A stretch of DNA of 37,581 bases from an uncultured Clostridia bacterium (GCA_946646305.1 CAMPCO010000003.1:1-37581); one strand, 5' to 3'. Shown: positions 29,765-37,507, counted from the first letter of the stretch. Notes: generated from the sequence alone by a model not told the origin. Program-made: numbers and translations.

Positions 29765-29795
29765 CAAAAAAAGACCACGGTTTCCCGTGGTCTTT
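29765..29795 (-). terminator. Terminator of the surface-protein gene
   Basis: AAAGACCACGG (29770-29780) and CCGTGGTCTTT (29785-29795) form an 11-bp stem. On the minus strand it runs into seven or more T bases. Confidence 0.9.
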
Positions 29796-29810
29796 AAATT
29801 TTAAAATTTA

Positions 29811-30311
29811 TTATTTAGAATAAACTTTTTTAGCGCCCATGAAAGCTGCGGCTGCTGCGAGCATTACAACAACATAAGCTACAGACATATCAGCAGTCTT
29901 AGGAGAAGTGTTTGAAGAACCTTCCGGCTGCGGATCGGTCTTAACGCCGTTATAGTCTGCGCAAAGAATAATGTCTGTCTTAGCAATAACGCTAACCTGA
30001 GTATCGGTAAGCTTTGTGCCATCAGCTAAAGTATAGTCGGTTCCTTCTGTTGCGGGAGTACCGTCAGCCTTGTAAACAGACCAGCCGTTGAATGTACCTT
30101 CGTTCGGATCGGCTTTTGCAATAATTTTATCGCCATCATCAATGACGGTGGTTGAATTGCCTGCATCGAAACCGGAAACGCCGATACCTCTTCTCATTAT
30201 TACTCTATGCTGAGTGCCATCACCCTGAACGCTGCTTTCTACTGCGAAAGCAGAAACAGAAAGAGTGAACAAAACAGCTAAACAAAGAACTACTGCGATA
30301 ACTTTTTTCAT
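29811..30311 (-). CDS. Small secreted protein with variant cell-wall sorting signal
   Basis: This 166-residue protein begins with a Sec signal peptide (about residues 1-23, ending Ser-Ala-Phe-Ala) and ends like a sortase substrate. The ending is Asn-Thr-Ser-Pro-Lys-Thr-Ala at 134-140, a hydrophobic helix, and a basic tail Lys-Lys-Val-Tyr-Ser-Lys. The motif is Ser-Pro-Lys-Thr-Ala, not the classical Leu-Pro-x-Thr-Gly. The middle part, about 95 residues, is beta-rich with Gly-Thr-Phe-Asn-Gly-Trp-Ser-Val-Tyr, reminiscent of InlB B-type repeats; one Cys is present. It is likely displayed on the cell wall, or held in the membrane if no sortase recognises it. It has its own promoter, an AGGAGG ribosome-binding site and a strong terminator; no sortase gene is in the window. 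Confidence 0.75.
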   Translation of the reverse strand: MKKVIAVVLCLAVLFTLSVSAFAVESSVQGDGTQHRVIMRRGIGVSGFDAGNSTTVIDDGDKIIAKADPNEGTFNGWSVYKADGTPATEGTDYTLADGTKLTDTQVSVIAKTDIILCADYNGVKTDPQPEGSSNTSPKTADMSVAYVVVMLAAAAAFMGAKKVYSK

Positions 30312-30347
30312 GCCTTTTATCCTCCTAAAAGATAATTTTACAAATGT

Positions 30348-30376
30348 ATTATATCAAAGCATTTTTAAAAAGTAAA
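30348..30376 (-). promoter_or_regulatory. Promoter of the surface-protein gene
   Basis: On the minus strand TTTACT (30371-30376) and TATAAT (30348-30353), spacer 17 bp, in the gap between the two small genes. Confidence 0.65.
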
Positions 30377-30393
30377 CCCTTTTTTTAAAAGTT

Positions 30394-30663
30394 TTATAAT
30401 TTTTTTACGCTATCGGTAAAAAATCCCAGAACGGCATCGGTAAACCCGAAAATTAAACTGAGTACTGTGAATATGGCTACCAAAATAATAAATACCGCCA
30501 AAGCGCAAAAATGCGCCCTTGCAAAATTGCGGCGGTTGATATTTTTACCCGAAAAGGAGTAAACTATCAAAAGAATAAGTCCCGCAACGGGAATTTGGAA
30601 CAAAAGTTCATACCCGAAATAACTCCACGGGGAAAGCGGTTTATATTTTCTGTCTTCAAACAT
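30394..30663 (-). CDS. Small two-helix membrane protein of unknown function
   Basis: This 89-residue protein has a polar start (Met-Phe-Glu-Asp-Arg-Lys-Tyr-Lys-Pro-Leu-Ser) and two hydrophobic helices. One lies at about residues 21-37 (Phe-Gln-Ile-Pro-Val-Ala-Gly-Leu-Ile-Leu-Leu) and the other at about 54-74. A positive loop (Lys-Asn-Ile-Asn-Arg-Arg-Asn-Phe-Ala-Arg-Ala) separates them. I do not recognise a named family. The ATG at 30661-30663 is preferred because GGGAGG lies 9 nt before it; the in-frame ATG three codons earlier touches the ribosome-binding site. A good promoter precedes it. No terminator lies between it and the surface-protein gene, so read-through into that gene is possible. 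Confidence 0.65.
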   Translation of the reverse strand: MFEDRKYKPLSPWSYFGYELLFQIPVAGLILLIVYSFSGKNINRRNFARAHFCALAVFIILVAIFTVLSLIFGFTDAVLGFFTDSVKKL

Positions 30664-30688
30664 AATATTCATCCTCCCTTTTAACTAT

Positions 30689-30717
30689 ATTATAATAACA
30701 AAGTATAAATTTTTCAA
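30689..30717 (-). promoter_or_regulatory. Promoter of the small membrane protein gene
   Basis: On the minus strand TTGAAA (30712-30717) and TATAAT (30689-30694), spacer 17 bp. Confidence 0.7.
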
Positions 30718-30731
30718 CTGTATAATTTTTC

Positions 30732-30760
30732 TTGGCAAAACTGCCATTTTATGCTAAAAT
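30732..30760 (+). promoter_or_regulatory. Promoter of prfC
   Basis: TTGGCA (30732-30737) and TAAAAT (30755-30760), spacer 17 bp. The leader of about 30 nt contains AAGGAGA before the TTG start. Confidence 0.65.
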
Positions 30761-30798
30761 ACTTTTACTGATTTTCTCATTTTAAGGAGAGATAATTT

Positions 30799-32388
30799 TT
30801 GGATTTTAAAGAAGAGATAAACAGGCGCCGGACCTTTGCCATAATTTCCCACCCCGACGCCGGTAAAACAACCCTTACCGAAAAACTGCTTTTATACGGC
30901 GGTGCCATTCAAAAAGCCGGCTCGGTTAAAGGCAAAGCCACCGCCCGACACGCGGTTTCCGACTGGATGGATCTTGAAAAGCAAAGAGGTATTTCCATAA
31001 CCTCTTCGGTTTTGCAATTTGAATATGAGGGCTTTTGCATAAATATTCTCGATACCCCCGGCCACCAGGACTTTTCCGAGGATACCTACCGCACCCTTAT
31101 GGCGGCGGACAGTGTTGTTATGGTGATAGACGCGGCAAAGGGTATTGAGCCGCAAACCAGAAAACTTTTTAAGGTTACCGCAATGCGCCATATACCGATT
31201 TTTACCTTTATAAACAAGCTTGACCGCGAGGCAAGGGATAGTTTTGAGTTGCTTGATGAGATAGAAAAAGAATTCGGAATAGGCACATATCCCATAAACT
31301 GGCCCATCGGCTGCGGCGTTGACTTTAAAGGCGTTTTTGACCGAAACACCCGCGAGATACTGACTTTCAGCGACCACCACCGCGGTCAGGATAAGCTGGA
31401 AGCGATAAAATGCGACCTTGGCGACACCGAAAAGCTTGACTCTTTAATAGGTGAATATTCCCGCCGCGATTTGGTTGACCAGATTGAGCTTTTAGACGGC
31501 GCGAGCTTTGATTTTGACCTTGAAAAGGTTCACCGCGGGGAGCTGACACCTGTTTTCTTCGGCTCGGCGCTTACGAATTTCGGTGTTGAACCTTTTCTTG
31601 AAAACTTTATAAAAATGACAACACCGCCGCTTGTTCGAAAAACAAAATCGGGCACCATTGAACCGACAAGCGAACACTTTTCCGCCTTTGTTTTTAAAAT
31701 TCAGGCGAATATGAACAAGGCCCACCGCGACCGAATGACCTTTATGCGAATTTGCTCGGGCAAATTTGAACGAGATAAAGAATATTACCACATTCAAAGC
31801 GGAAAGACTTTGCGTCTTTCCCAACCGCAACAACTTATGGCGGATAGCAGGCAGATTGTTGATACCGCTTATGCGGGCGATATAATCGGCGTTTTTGACC
31901 CCGGCATTTTTTCGATAGGCGATACCGTTTGCGAAAAAAAGGCGCAGGTTGAATTTGAGGGCATACCCACCTTCGCCCCCGAACATTTTGCCATAATCGA
32001 GCATACCGACAGCCTTAAAAGAAAGCAGTTTGTAAAGGGTGTTGAGCAGATAGCGCAGGAGGGCGCGATACAGATTTTCCGCGAGCCTAATTCCGGTATG
32101 GAAAGGGTTATCGTGGGGGTTGTGGGCGTTTTGCAGTTTGAGGTGCTCGAATACAGGCTTAAAAACGAATACAATGTAACCGTTATTCGCCGCGATTTGC
32201 CCTATCAGTTTATCCGCTGGATAGACAGCGAGGACACAGATGTTAAAAGCTTAAACCTGACCTCCGACACAAAATGGGTCGAAGATTTTAAAGGCAACAA
32301 CCTGCTTATTTTTACAAGCGAATGGAATATAAACTGGGCGCTTGAAAAAAACGAGGGGCTTCGCCTTCGCGATTTCAGCAACAATTAA
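30799..32388 (+). CDS. prfC: Peptide chain release factor 3
   Basis: This 529-residue translational GTPase has the G1 box Ser-His-Pro-Asp-Ala-Gly-Lys-Thr-Thr at residues 17-25, switch region Arg-Gly-Ile-Ser-Ile-Thr-Ser-Ser, G3 Asp-Thr-Pro-Gly-His-Gln-Asp-Phe and G4 Asn-Lys-Leu-Asp-Arg. The Ser-Val-Leu-Gln-Phe after the switch and overall length are those of RF3, not EF-G or LepA. It recycles class I release factors after termination and helps quality control. The start is TTG at 30799 with AAGGAGA 8 nt upstream; no ATG fits the conserved N-terminus. It is a single-gene transcript, closed by a strong terminator. Confidence 0.96.
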   Translation: MDFKEEINRRRTFAIISHPDAGKTTLTEKLLLYGGAIQKAGSVKGKATARHAVSDWMDLEKQRGISITSSVLQFEYEGFCINILDTPGHQDFSEDTYRTLMAADSVVMVIDAAKGIEPQTRKLFKVTAMRHIPIFTFINKLDREARDSFELLDEIEKEFGIGTYPINWPIGCGVDFKGVFDRNTREILTFSDHHRGQDKLEAIKCDLGDTEKLDSLIGEYSRRDLVDQIELLDGASFDFDLEKVHRGELTPVFFGSALTNFGVEPFLENFIKMTTPPLVRKTKSGTIEPTSEHFSAFVFKIQANMNKAHRDRMTFMRICSGKFERDKEYYHIQSGKTLRLSQPQQLMADSRQIVDTAYAGDIIGVFDPGIFSIGDTVCEKKAQVEFEGIPTFAPEHFAIIEHTDSLKRKQFVKGVEQIAQEGAIQIFREPNSGMERVIVGVVGVLQFEVLEYRLKNEYNVTVIRRDLPYQFIRWIDSEDTDVKSLNLTSDTKWVEDFKGNNLLIFTSEWNINWALEKNEGLRLRDFSNN

Positions 32389-32400
32389 ATCAAAAGACAA

Positions 32401-32427
32401 AAAGGCGGAAAATCTTTCCGCCTTTTT
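32401..32427. terminator. Terminator after prfC
   Basis: AAAGGCGGAAA (32401-32411) and TTTCCGCCTTT (32415-32425) with a 3-nt loop and T run. Confidence 0.9.
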
Positions 32428-32442
32428 CTGTTTTAAAATTTA

Positions 32443-32471
32443 TTGTAATTCTTAAAAATATATGTTAATAT
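32443..32471 (+). promoter_or_regulatory. Likely promoter of trpS-holB-ricT
   Basis: TTGTAA (32443-32448) and TAATAT (32466-32471), spacer 17 bp; a TATAAT at 32479-32484 is an alternative -10 with a poor -35. The gap of 77 bp is too short for a T-box leader. Confidence 0.45.
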
Positions 32472-32503
32472 TATTATGTATAATTTTATTGAGGAGTTTT
32501 ACA

Positions 32504-33511
32504 ATGTCAGATATAGAAACAACTGCCAAAAAAAGGGCGCTCAGCTGTGTTCAGCCAAGCGGTATTTTAACCCTCGGCAACTACCTTGGCGCGCTCAAAA
32601 ACTTTAAGGCTATGCAGGATGATTTTGAATGCATATTCGCCGTGGCAGATTTGCATGCGATAACCGTAAGACAGCAGCCCGCGGCTTTGCGGCAACAGAT
32701 ATATTCCACCTATGCTTTGTTTTTAAGCATCGGTCTTGACCCCGAAAAGAGTATTCTTTTTGTTCAGTCTCATGTAAAGGAGCATGCCGCTCTTTCGTGG
32801 CTGCTTTCCTGCAATACGCAGTTTGGCGAAATGGCGCGTATGACCCAGTTTAAAGATAAATCGGCAAAGCATGCCGACAATATAAATGTCGGTCTTTTCT
32901 CCTACCCCGTTTTGATGGCGGCGGATATTTTGCTTTATAAGCCCGATTTTGTGCCGGTTGGCGCCGACCAAAAGCAACATCTTGAAATCGCGCGCGATAT
33001 TGCCAACCGCTTTAACAATAATTACGGCGAGGTTTTCAAAATTCCCGAGCCGTATATTCCGCCCCTTTGCGCCAGGGTTATGTCGCTTCAAAACCCCGAG
33101 CAGAAGATGTCTAAATCGGATGAAAACCAAAACGCTTTTGTTTCTCTGCTTGATGATAAAGATACAATCATTCGCAAGTTTAAGCGCGCCGTTACCGATA
33201 GCGACAACAAAATTTGCGTATCCGAAGATAAACCCGGCATTACAAATCTTATCGGTATTTATTCGGCGGTAACGGGAAAATCCACTGCCGAAATAGAAGC
33301 GGAATTCAGCGGCAAAGGCTATGGTGACTTTAAGCTTGCCGTAGGCGAAGCGGTCGCCGAAGAACTTTCCCCCATCTATGAAAATTATAACAGATTTATT
33401 TCCGATAAAGCGGAGCTTGACCGTATGTTCCGCGAGGGTGCCGAAAAGGCATCATACCTTGCAAACAAAACCTATAAAAAAGCTATGAAAAAGGTTGGCT
33501 TTGTGTTATGA
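32504..33511 (+). CDS. trpS: Tryptophanyl-tRNA synthetase
   Basis: This 335-residue class I synthetase has the HIGH-type motif as Thr-Leu-Gly-Asn-Tyr-Leu-Gly-Ala after Gln-Pro-Ser-Gly. Val-Gly-Ala-Asp-Gln-Lys-Gln-His-Leu-Glu lies in the tryptophan/ATP site, and the loop Lys-Met-Ser-Lys-Ser-Asp-Glu closes the active site. It charges tRNA-Trp. ATG at 32504 has GAGGAG 8 nt upstream; a frame opening at 32462 would overlap the promoter and is rejected. No T-box precedes it, so it is not controlled by uncharged tRNA in the usual clostridial way. Its stop overlaps the holB start (ATGA). Confidence 0.95.
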   Translation: MSDIETTAKKRALSCVQPSGILTLGNYLGALKNFKAMQDDFECIFAVADLHAITVRQQPAALRQQIYSTYALFLSIGLDPEKSILFVQSHVKEHAALSWLLSCNTQFGEMARMTQFKDKSAKHADNINVGLFSYPVLMAADILLYKPDFVPVGADQKQHLEIARDIANRFNNNYGEVFKIPEPYIPPLCARVMSLQNPEQKMSKSDENQNAFVSLLDDKDTIIRKFKRAVTDSDNKICVSEDKPGITNLIGIYSAVTGKSTAEIEAEFSGKGYGDFKLAVGEAVAEELSPIYENYNRFISDKAELDRMFREGAEKASYLANKTYKKAMKKVGFVL

Positions 33512-34437
33512 GTTTTCCGCTTGTGGGCAATGAAAAGGTGCGCTATACGGTAGAGTCGTTTCTCGCCTCTTCCCGCCTGCCGCACGCCATAATTATTTCG
33601 GGCGAAGCGGGGCTTGGCAAACACACCCTTGCAAAATACATAGCAAAATCAGCGGTTTGCACCGGGGACAAAAAGCCCTGCGGTGTTTGTCACGGCTGTG
33701 AAACCTCTGAAAAGGGTCTTCACCCCGATATAACCTTTGTGACAAGAGAAAAGGACAAAAAAGAGATAAGCGTTAAGATAATAAGGGATGTAAGAAGCGA
33801 GGCATTTGTTGTTCCGCACGAGGCGCCCAAAAAGGTTTTTATTATTGAAGAAGCCGAAAGGATGAACACCTCTGCCCAAAACGCACTGCTTAAAGTTCTT
33901 GAAGAGCCGCCCGAATATGTTGTTTTTATTCTGCTTTGTTCGGTGAGGTCGGCTCTGCTGCCCACTGTTTTGTCCCGTTGTATAAACCTGTCTCTTTCCC
34001 CTGCTTTGGGCGAAGAGGCGGAAGAGGTGGTAAAAAGCCTTGCCGGATGTGATACATCCGCCGCGGCGGAGGCGCTCTATACAACCCACGGCAACATCGG
34101 CAAAGCGGTCGCGGCTATAACCCGCCATAGCGAAAATATCGCGGGCAGTACCGCAAAGGCATTTCTCGATATGATGTTTGAGCGGGATGAGTACGGAATG
34201 CTAAAAGCCCTTTCCGCTTTTGAAAAGGACCGCGCCGCAACCGATTTGTTCTTTTCGGAACTGAAATTTGAAATATGCGAAAGAATTAAATCACTTCCGA
34301 AAAACGGCCGCCGCGCAAAGGCGCTTTTCAGTCTTTTTTGTGATATAGACAGATTTTCCGAAAGCGCAAAACTAAATGCAAACCTTTCGCTTTTATTCTG
34401 CTCTTTGGTAGTAACGGCGAACAATTATATGAGGTAA
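33508..34437 (+). CDS. holB: DNA polymerase III delta' subunit
   Basis: This 309-residue AAA+ clamp-loader subunit has a P-loop-like Gly-Glu-Ala-Gly-Leu-Gly-Lys-His at residues 32-39. A zinc module comprises Cys51, Cys58, Cys61 and Cys64 (Cys-Gly-Val-Cys-His-Gly-Cys). Further motifs are Ile-Ile-Glu-Glu-Ala-Glu-Arg-Met, Asn-Ala-Leu-Leu-Lys-Val-Leu-Glu-Glu-Pro-Pro, and the Ser-Arg-Cys arginine finger motif. It helps load the sliding clamp. Relative to tau/gamma it is short, as usual. It is followed by ricT after 6 bp, the order also seen in Bacillus (holB-yaaT). Confidence 0.92.
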   Translation: MSFPLVGNEKVRYTVESFLASSRLPHAIIISGEAGLGKHTLAKYIAKSAVCTGDKKPCGVCHGCETSEKGLHPDITFVTREKDKKEISVKIIRDVRSEAFVVPHEAPKKVFIIEEAERMNTSAQNALLKVLEEPPEYVVFILLCSVRSALLPTVLSRCINLSLSPALGEEAEEVVKSLAGCDTSAAAEALYTTHGNIGKAVAAITRHSENIAGSTAKAFLDMMFERDEYGMLKALSAFEKDRAATDLFFSELKFEICERIKSLPKNGRRAKALFSLFCDIDRFSESAKLNANLSLLFCSLVVTANNYMR

Positions 34438-34443
34438 ATATTT

Positions 34444-35307
34444 ATGACTCAAGTTATTTCTGTAAAATTTAATGACACCGGTCGTTCATACTTTTTTGAC
34501 CCCGGCGATATTTCTTTTGCTTCGGGTGAAAAGGCAATAGTTGAAACGGCAAACGGCATTTCCTGTGTCAGTGTTGTTGAGGGAAATCACGAGGTTTCGG
34601 ATGAAAGCATTGTAAGCCCTCTTAAAAAGGTTATCCGCAAAGCGGATGAAAACGACCTTAAAACGCTGAAACAGAACAAAGAAAAAGAGGCTTCCGCCTT
34701 TACTGTTTGCGAGGAAAAAATTGCGGCACACGACCTTAAAATGAAGCTTGTAAGAACCGAATATTCTTTTGACAGCAGTAAAATAACCTTTTTCTTCACT
34801 GCTGACGGCAGGGTTGATTTCAGGGAACTTGTAAAAGACCTGGCTTCCCATTTCCACACAAGGATAGAATTAAGACAGATAGGCGTTCGCGATGAAGCGA
34901 GAATGCTCGGCGGACTCGGTATCTGCGGTCAGCCCTACTGCTGCAAACGGTTTTTAAATGATTTTGAGCCCGTTTCCATAAAAATGGCAAAGGAGCAAAA
35001 CCTTTCCCTTAACCCCACAAAGATTTCCGGAAGTTGCGGCAGACTTATGTGTTGCCTTAAATACGAGCAGGAGTCTTACGAATATCTGCTTAAAATCACA
35101 CCGGGTGTCGGCTTTAAGGTTAAAGCGCCCGAGGGTATAGGCACGGTTATTGATGTAAACTATATCACCGGCAATCTGGTTGTAAAACCCGATACCGAGG
35201 AGGGTATTCCCTTTAAAACACATCGCGACCGCGTTAAGGTTTTATCCCGCGGCAGAAAAGCCAAAATCGATGAAGCGCAGGAAAAAGAACTCGAAGCGCT
35301 TGAATAA
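34444..35307 (+). CDS. ricT: RicT (YaaT), PSP1 domain regulator of RNA maturation
   Basis: This 287-residue protein has the PSP1 signature: Leu-Arg-Gln-Ile-Gly-Val-Arg-Asp-Glu-Ala-Arg near residue 143, Gly-Gly-Leu-Gly-Ile-Cys161-Gly-Gln-Pro-Tyr-Cys166-Cys167, and Ser-Gly-Ser-Cys198-Gly-Arg-Leu-Met-Cys203-Cys204. These paired cysteines are family-wide and candidate Fe-S or metal ligands. In Bacillus RicT joins RicA and RicF in the Y-complex that supports RNase Y processing, competence and sporulation. RicA is encoded at 25718-26116 here. The start ATG at 34444 follows a GAGG site in the end of holB. A Glu/Lys-rich tail ends the protein. Confidence 0.92.
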   Translation: MTQVISVKFNDTGRSYFFDPGDISFASGEKAIVETANGISCVSVVEGNHEVSDESIVSPLKKVIRKADENDLKTLKQNKEKEASAFTVCEEKIAAHDLKMKLVRTEYSFDSSKITFFFTADGRVDFRELVKDLASHFHTRIELRQIGVRDEARMLGGLGICGQPYCCKRFLNDFEPVSIKMAKEQNLSLNPTKISGSCGRLMCCLKYEQESYEYLLKITPGVGFKVKAPEGIGTVIDVNYITGNLVVKPDTEEGIPFKTHRDRVKVLSRGRKAKIDEAQEKELEALE

Positions 35308-35326
35308 AAAGCTTTGCAAATAATAG

Positions 35327-35354
35327 TTGATTTTTTGTCATATTATGTTAAAAT
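35327..35354 (+). promoter_or_regulatory. Promoter of the ferredoxin gene
   Basis: TTGATT (35327-35332) and TAAAAT (35349-35354), spacer 16 bp. Leader of about 50 nt, with CGGAGGTG before ATG at 35411. No terminator was found after ricT, so some read-through is possible. Confidence 0.6.
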
Positions 35355-35410
35355 AACTGTATAAACCCGTTTTTCGGTGTTATAAAATCTATTTTCGGAG
35401 GTGCAACAAG

Positions 35411-35581
35411 ATGGCTTACAAAATTTCAGACGCATGCATAAGCTGTGGCTCTTGCGCAGCAGGCTGCCCCGTTGATGCTATTTCTGAAGGCGATACTCAG
35501 TACAATATCGATCCCGATACTTGTATAAGCTGCGGCGCTTGCGCAGCAGGCTGCCCCGTTGATGCTATCTCTGAAGAATAA
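35411..35581 (+). CDS. 2[4Fe-4S] clostridial-type ferredoxin
   Basis: This 56-residue protein has two classical Cys-x2-Cys-x2-Cys-x3-Cys-Pro motifs. Cys9/12/15/19 lie in Cys-Ile-Ser-Cys-Gly-Ser-Cys, and Cys38/41/44/48 in Cys-Ile-Ser-Cys-Gly-Ala-Cys; each is followed by Ala-Ala-Gly-Cys-Pro-Val-Asp-Ala-Ile-Ser-Glu. It carries electrons at low potential for fermentation and other reductases in anaerobes. Start and stop are clear; the ribosome-binding site GGAGGTG lies 8-9 nt upstream. The two halves are almost identical, also as DNA (see findings). Own promoter and terminator, so probably highly expressed. Confidence 0.95.
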   Translation: MAYKISDACISCGSCAAGCPVDAISEGDTQYNIDPDTCISCGACAAGCPVDAISEE

Positions 35582-35594
35582 TCATCAATACATA

Positions 35595-35627
35595 AAAGCG
35601 AGCACAGAATTTGTGCTCGCTTTTTCT
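35595..35627 (+). terminator. Terminator after ferredoxin gene
   Basis: GCGAGCACA (35598-35606) and TGTGCTCGC (35612-35620), flanked by A/T pairs and followed by a T run. Confidence 0.92.
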
Positions 35628-35633
35628 TTTGGT

Positions 35634-35662
35634 TTGACATTTATGGCATTAAAATATATAAT
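35634..35662 (+). promoter_or_regulatory. Promoter of second pseudouridine synthase gene
   Basis: TTGACA (35634-35639) and TATAAT (35657-35662), spacer 17 bp: perfect consensus, directly after the ferredoxin terminator. Confidence 0.85.
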
Positions 35663-35696
35663 TCATAAGTAGAAATAAAAGGAAGGGGGCGGCAGT

Positions 35697-36674
35697 ATGA
35701 AAAAACTTTTTACGGCTAAAAAAAATGATGCCGATAAAAGGCTTGATAGGTTTGTTATGAAGGTCTGCCCTAATATGCCCTCTTCCCACCTTTATAAGCT
35801 TATAAGAAAAAAAGATATAAGGGTAAACGGCGCCCGCGCCGAGCTTTCTTACAGACTTTGCCCGGGAGATACCGTATCAATATTCGCCCCCGATGAATTT
35901 TTTGAAGACACCACTAAAAACTATGATTTTTTATCCGCTTCAAAGGCGCTCGATATAGTTTACGAGGATGAAAACATAATCGTGGTCGATAAACCGCAGG
36001 GGCTTATTGTCCACCCCGATAAATCGGAATACCGCGATACGCTTATAAACAGAATTCTTCGCTATCTTTACGAAAAGGGCGAATACGACCCCGAGGCGGA
36101 AAACACCTTTACCCCCGCCCTTGCAAACCGCATCGACCGCAACACCTGCGGAATGGTGCTGGCGGCAAAGAATGCCGAGGCGCTTAAAGTTTTATGCGAT
36201 AAAATAAAACTGCGAGAGATTGATAAATTTTATCTTTGCGTGGTTCACGGCGTTCCTAAAAAAAGGGAAGCCTTGCTTACGGGTTATCTTTTTAAGGATG
36301 AGGATAAAAACCGCGTCTTTCTGCAAAGCAAAAAGCAGGATAACAACCGCACAATTAAAACAAAATACCGCCTTTTGGCGACAAAGGGTAACCTTTCCCT
36401 TTTAGAGGTGGAACTGCTGACCGGCAGAACCCACCAGATACGCGCCCATCTTTCTTCCATAGGTCATCCGCTTTTGGGGGACGGGAAATACGGCAACCTT
36501 AAAGCCGATAAAAAAATGGGATATACAAAGCAAGCCCTTTGCTCATATAAGCTTTGCTTTAATTTTAAAAGCGATGCGGGGGTTTTAAACTATCTTTCGG
36601 GTAAAACACTGACGCTTAGTGATGTATGGTTCGCCCGCGAACTTTTCGGAGAGAATTATAAAGATTTAATATAA
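35697..36674 (+). CDS. RluA/RluC-family pseudouridine synthase
   Basis: This 325-residue enzyme has an S4-like RNA-binding start (Leu-Asp-Arg-Phe near residue 16, Asp-Ile-Arg-Val-Asn-Gly near 40) and a catalytic domain with Asn-Arg-Ile-Asp-Arg-Asn-Thr, Asp147 being the catalytic residue. Also present are Val-Asp-Lys-Pro-Gln-Gly-Leu-Ile-Val-His-Pro and Leu-Thr-Gly-Arg-Thr-His-Gln-Ile-Arg-Ala-His. It modifies uridines in rRNA or tRNA; RluC-like by the S4 domain and the Asn before Arg-Ile-Asp in place of His, but the target is uncertain. A GGAAGGGGG site precedes ATG. It is a separate transcript with a consensus promoter, unlike the rluD copy in the long array. Confidence 0.9.
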   Translation: MKKLFTAKKNDADKRLDRFVMKVCPNMPSSHLYKLIRKKDIRVNGARAELSYRLCPGDTVSIFAPDEFFEDTTKNYDFLSASKALDIVYEDENIIVVDKPQGLIVHPDKSEYRDTLINRILRYLYEKGEYDPEAENTFTPALANRIDRNTCGMVLAAKNAEALKVLCDKIKLREIDKFYLCVVHGVPKKREALLTGYLFKDEDKNRVFLQSKKQDNNRTIKTKYRLLATKGNLSLLEVELLTGRTHQIRAHLSSIGHPLLGDGKYGNLKADKKMGYTKQALCSYKLCFNFKSDAGVLNYLSGKTLTLSDVWFARELFGENYKDLI

Positions 36675-36704
36675 AAGCCGCAAGTTTCCTTGCGGCTTTT
36701 ATTA
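36673..36704. terminator. Bidirectional terminator (copy 1 of a repeated hairpin)
   Basis: AAAAGCCGCAAG (36673-36684) and CTTGCGGCTTTT (36689-36700). It ends the pseudouridine synthase gene from the left and, on the minus strand, the zinc-ribbon membrane protein gene. Confidence 0.9.
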
Positions 36705-36705
36705 T

Positions 36706-37473
36706 TTATTTGTAGTCTTCAAAAACAAGGCTGTACTTTTCGTCTTTTTTCAATTCTGAAAGCATTATTGTATCCTGCATTTTATCGCCTGCCGACATTG
36801 GACCCACCATAAGTGTTCCAGTATCAACAATGGTTCCCGAAGAGTCTAAAACCTTATATACTGCACACGAATAAGTTCTTTCCGAATGGGATCTATTCTC
36901 TACCATATTCATTGTAACACTGACATCTATAAAGCCATAATCGTTTTCAAGTTTAATATCAGTTATTTGTGAAACAATTTCTATATTGCCGTTGTAATCA
37001 TATCTATTCACCGTTATCGGCGTTTGAGGAAGATCTATGGAAACATCATCTTTCTCTGTTAAATAATCGGAAAAAACGATTTCATCTGTACTGTCAACAT
37101 CGTCAAAACTGCTTTTTGTTTTGTTAAAGGCATTTAAAAACACACCGAAGATTAAAAATATTGTAATTATTATCCTTATTATACTTATAATAATTGTCGC
37201 TTTTGAAAACCCGTGTTTGTCCTTTTTATTTGTTGAAATATCAATTATAGCCATTATAAGACCCGCTACGGCAGACAACAACAAAGCTATGACAAACGCA
37301 ATTATTCCGAGAGTTGATTCTTTTTTCTCTGTCGGTATGTTTTGATTTGCATTGTTGACCTGTGCATTTTGTGGGTTGACCTGAAAATTTGTTTCTTCCT
37401 GCACTGCGCCGCAATGAGGACAAACCTGTGTTTTATAATCAATAAAATTTCCGCAGTATTGACATTTTCTCAA
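36706..37473 (-). CDS. Zinc-ribbon membrane protein with extracytoplasmic domain
   Basis: This 255-residue protein begins with a zinc ribbon: Cys4-x2-Cys7 and Cys18-x2-Cys21 (Lys-Cys-Gln-Tyr-Cys-Gly, Val-Cys-Pro-His-Cys-Gly). An Asn/Gln-rich linker follows, then two membrane helices (about residues 53-77 and 90-113) separated by a charged loop (Asn-Lys-Lys-Asp-Lys-His-Gly). The last 130 residues form a beta-rich domain with a strongly acidic start (Asp-Asp-Val-Asp-Ser-Thr-Asp-Glu). The ribbon should face the cytoplasm and, with two helices, so should the C-terminal domain, unless one segment does not span. Similar architectures are common and uncharacterised in gut Clostridia. An AAAGGGGAC site precedes ATG; codon use is more A+T-rich than its neighbours. 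Confidence 0.75.
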   Translation of the reverse strand: MRKCQYCGNFIDYKTQVCPHCGAVQEETNFQVNPQNAQVNNANQNIPTEKKESTLGIIAFVIALLLSAVAGLIMAIIDISTNKKDKHGFSKATIIISIIRIIITIFLIFGVFLNAFNKTKSSFDDVDSTDEIVFSDYLTEKDDVSIDLPQTPITVNRYDYNGNIEIVSQITDIKLENDYGFIDVSVTMNMVENRSHSERTYSCAVYKVLDSSGTIVDTGTLMVGPMSAGDKMQDTIMLSELKKDEKYSLVFEDYK

Positions 37474-37507
37474 TCTGTTCAGTCCCCTTTTATAATCATC
37501 CTTATAT

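Noticed and set aside
32428-32503. T-box riboswitch before trpS
   Set aside because: Too short, with no T-box sequence or stem I.
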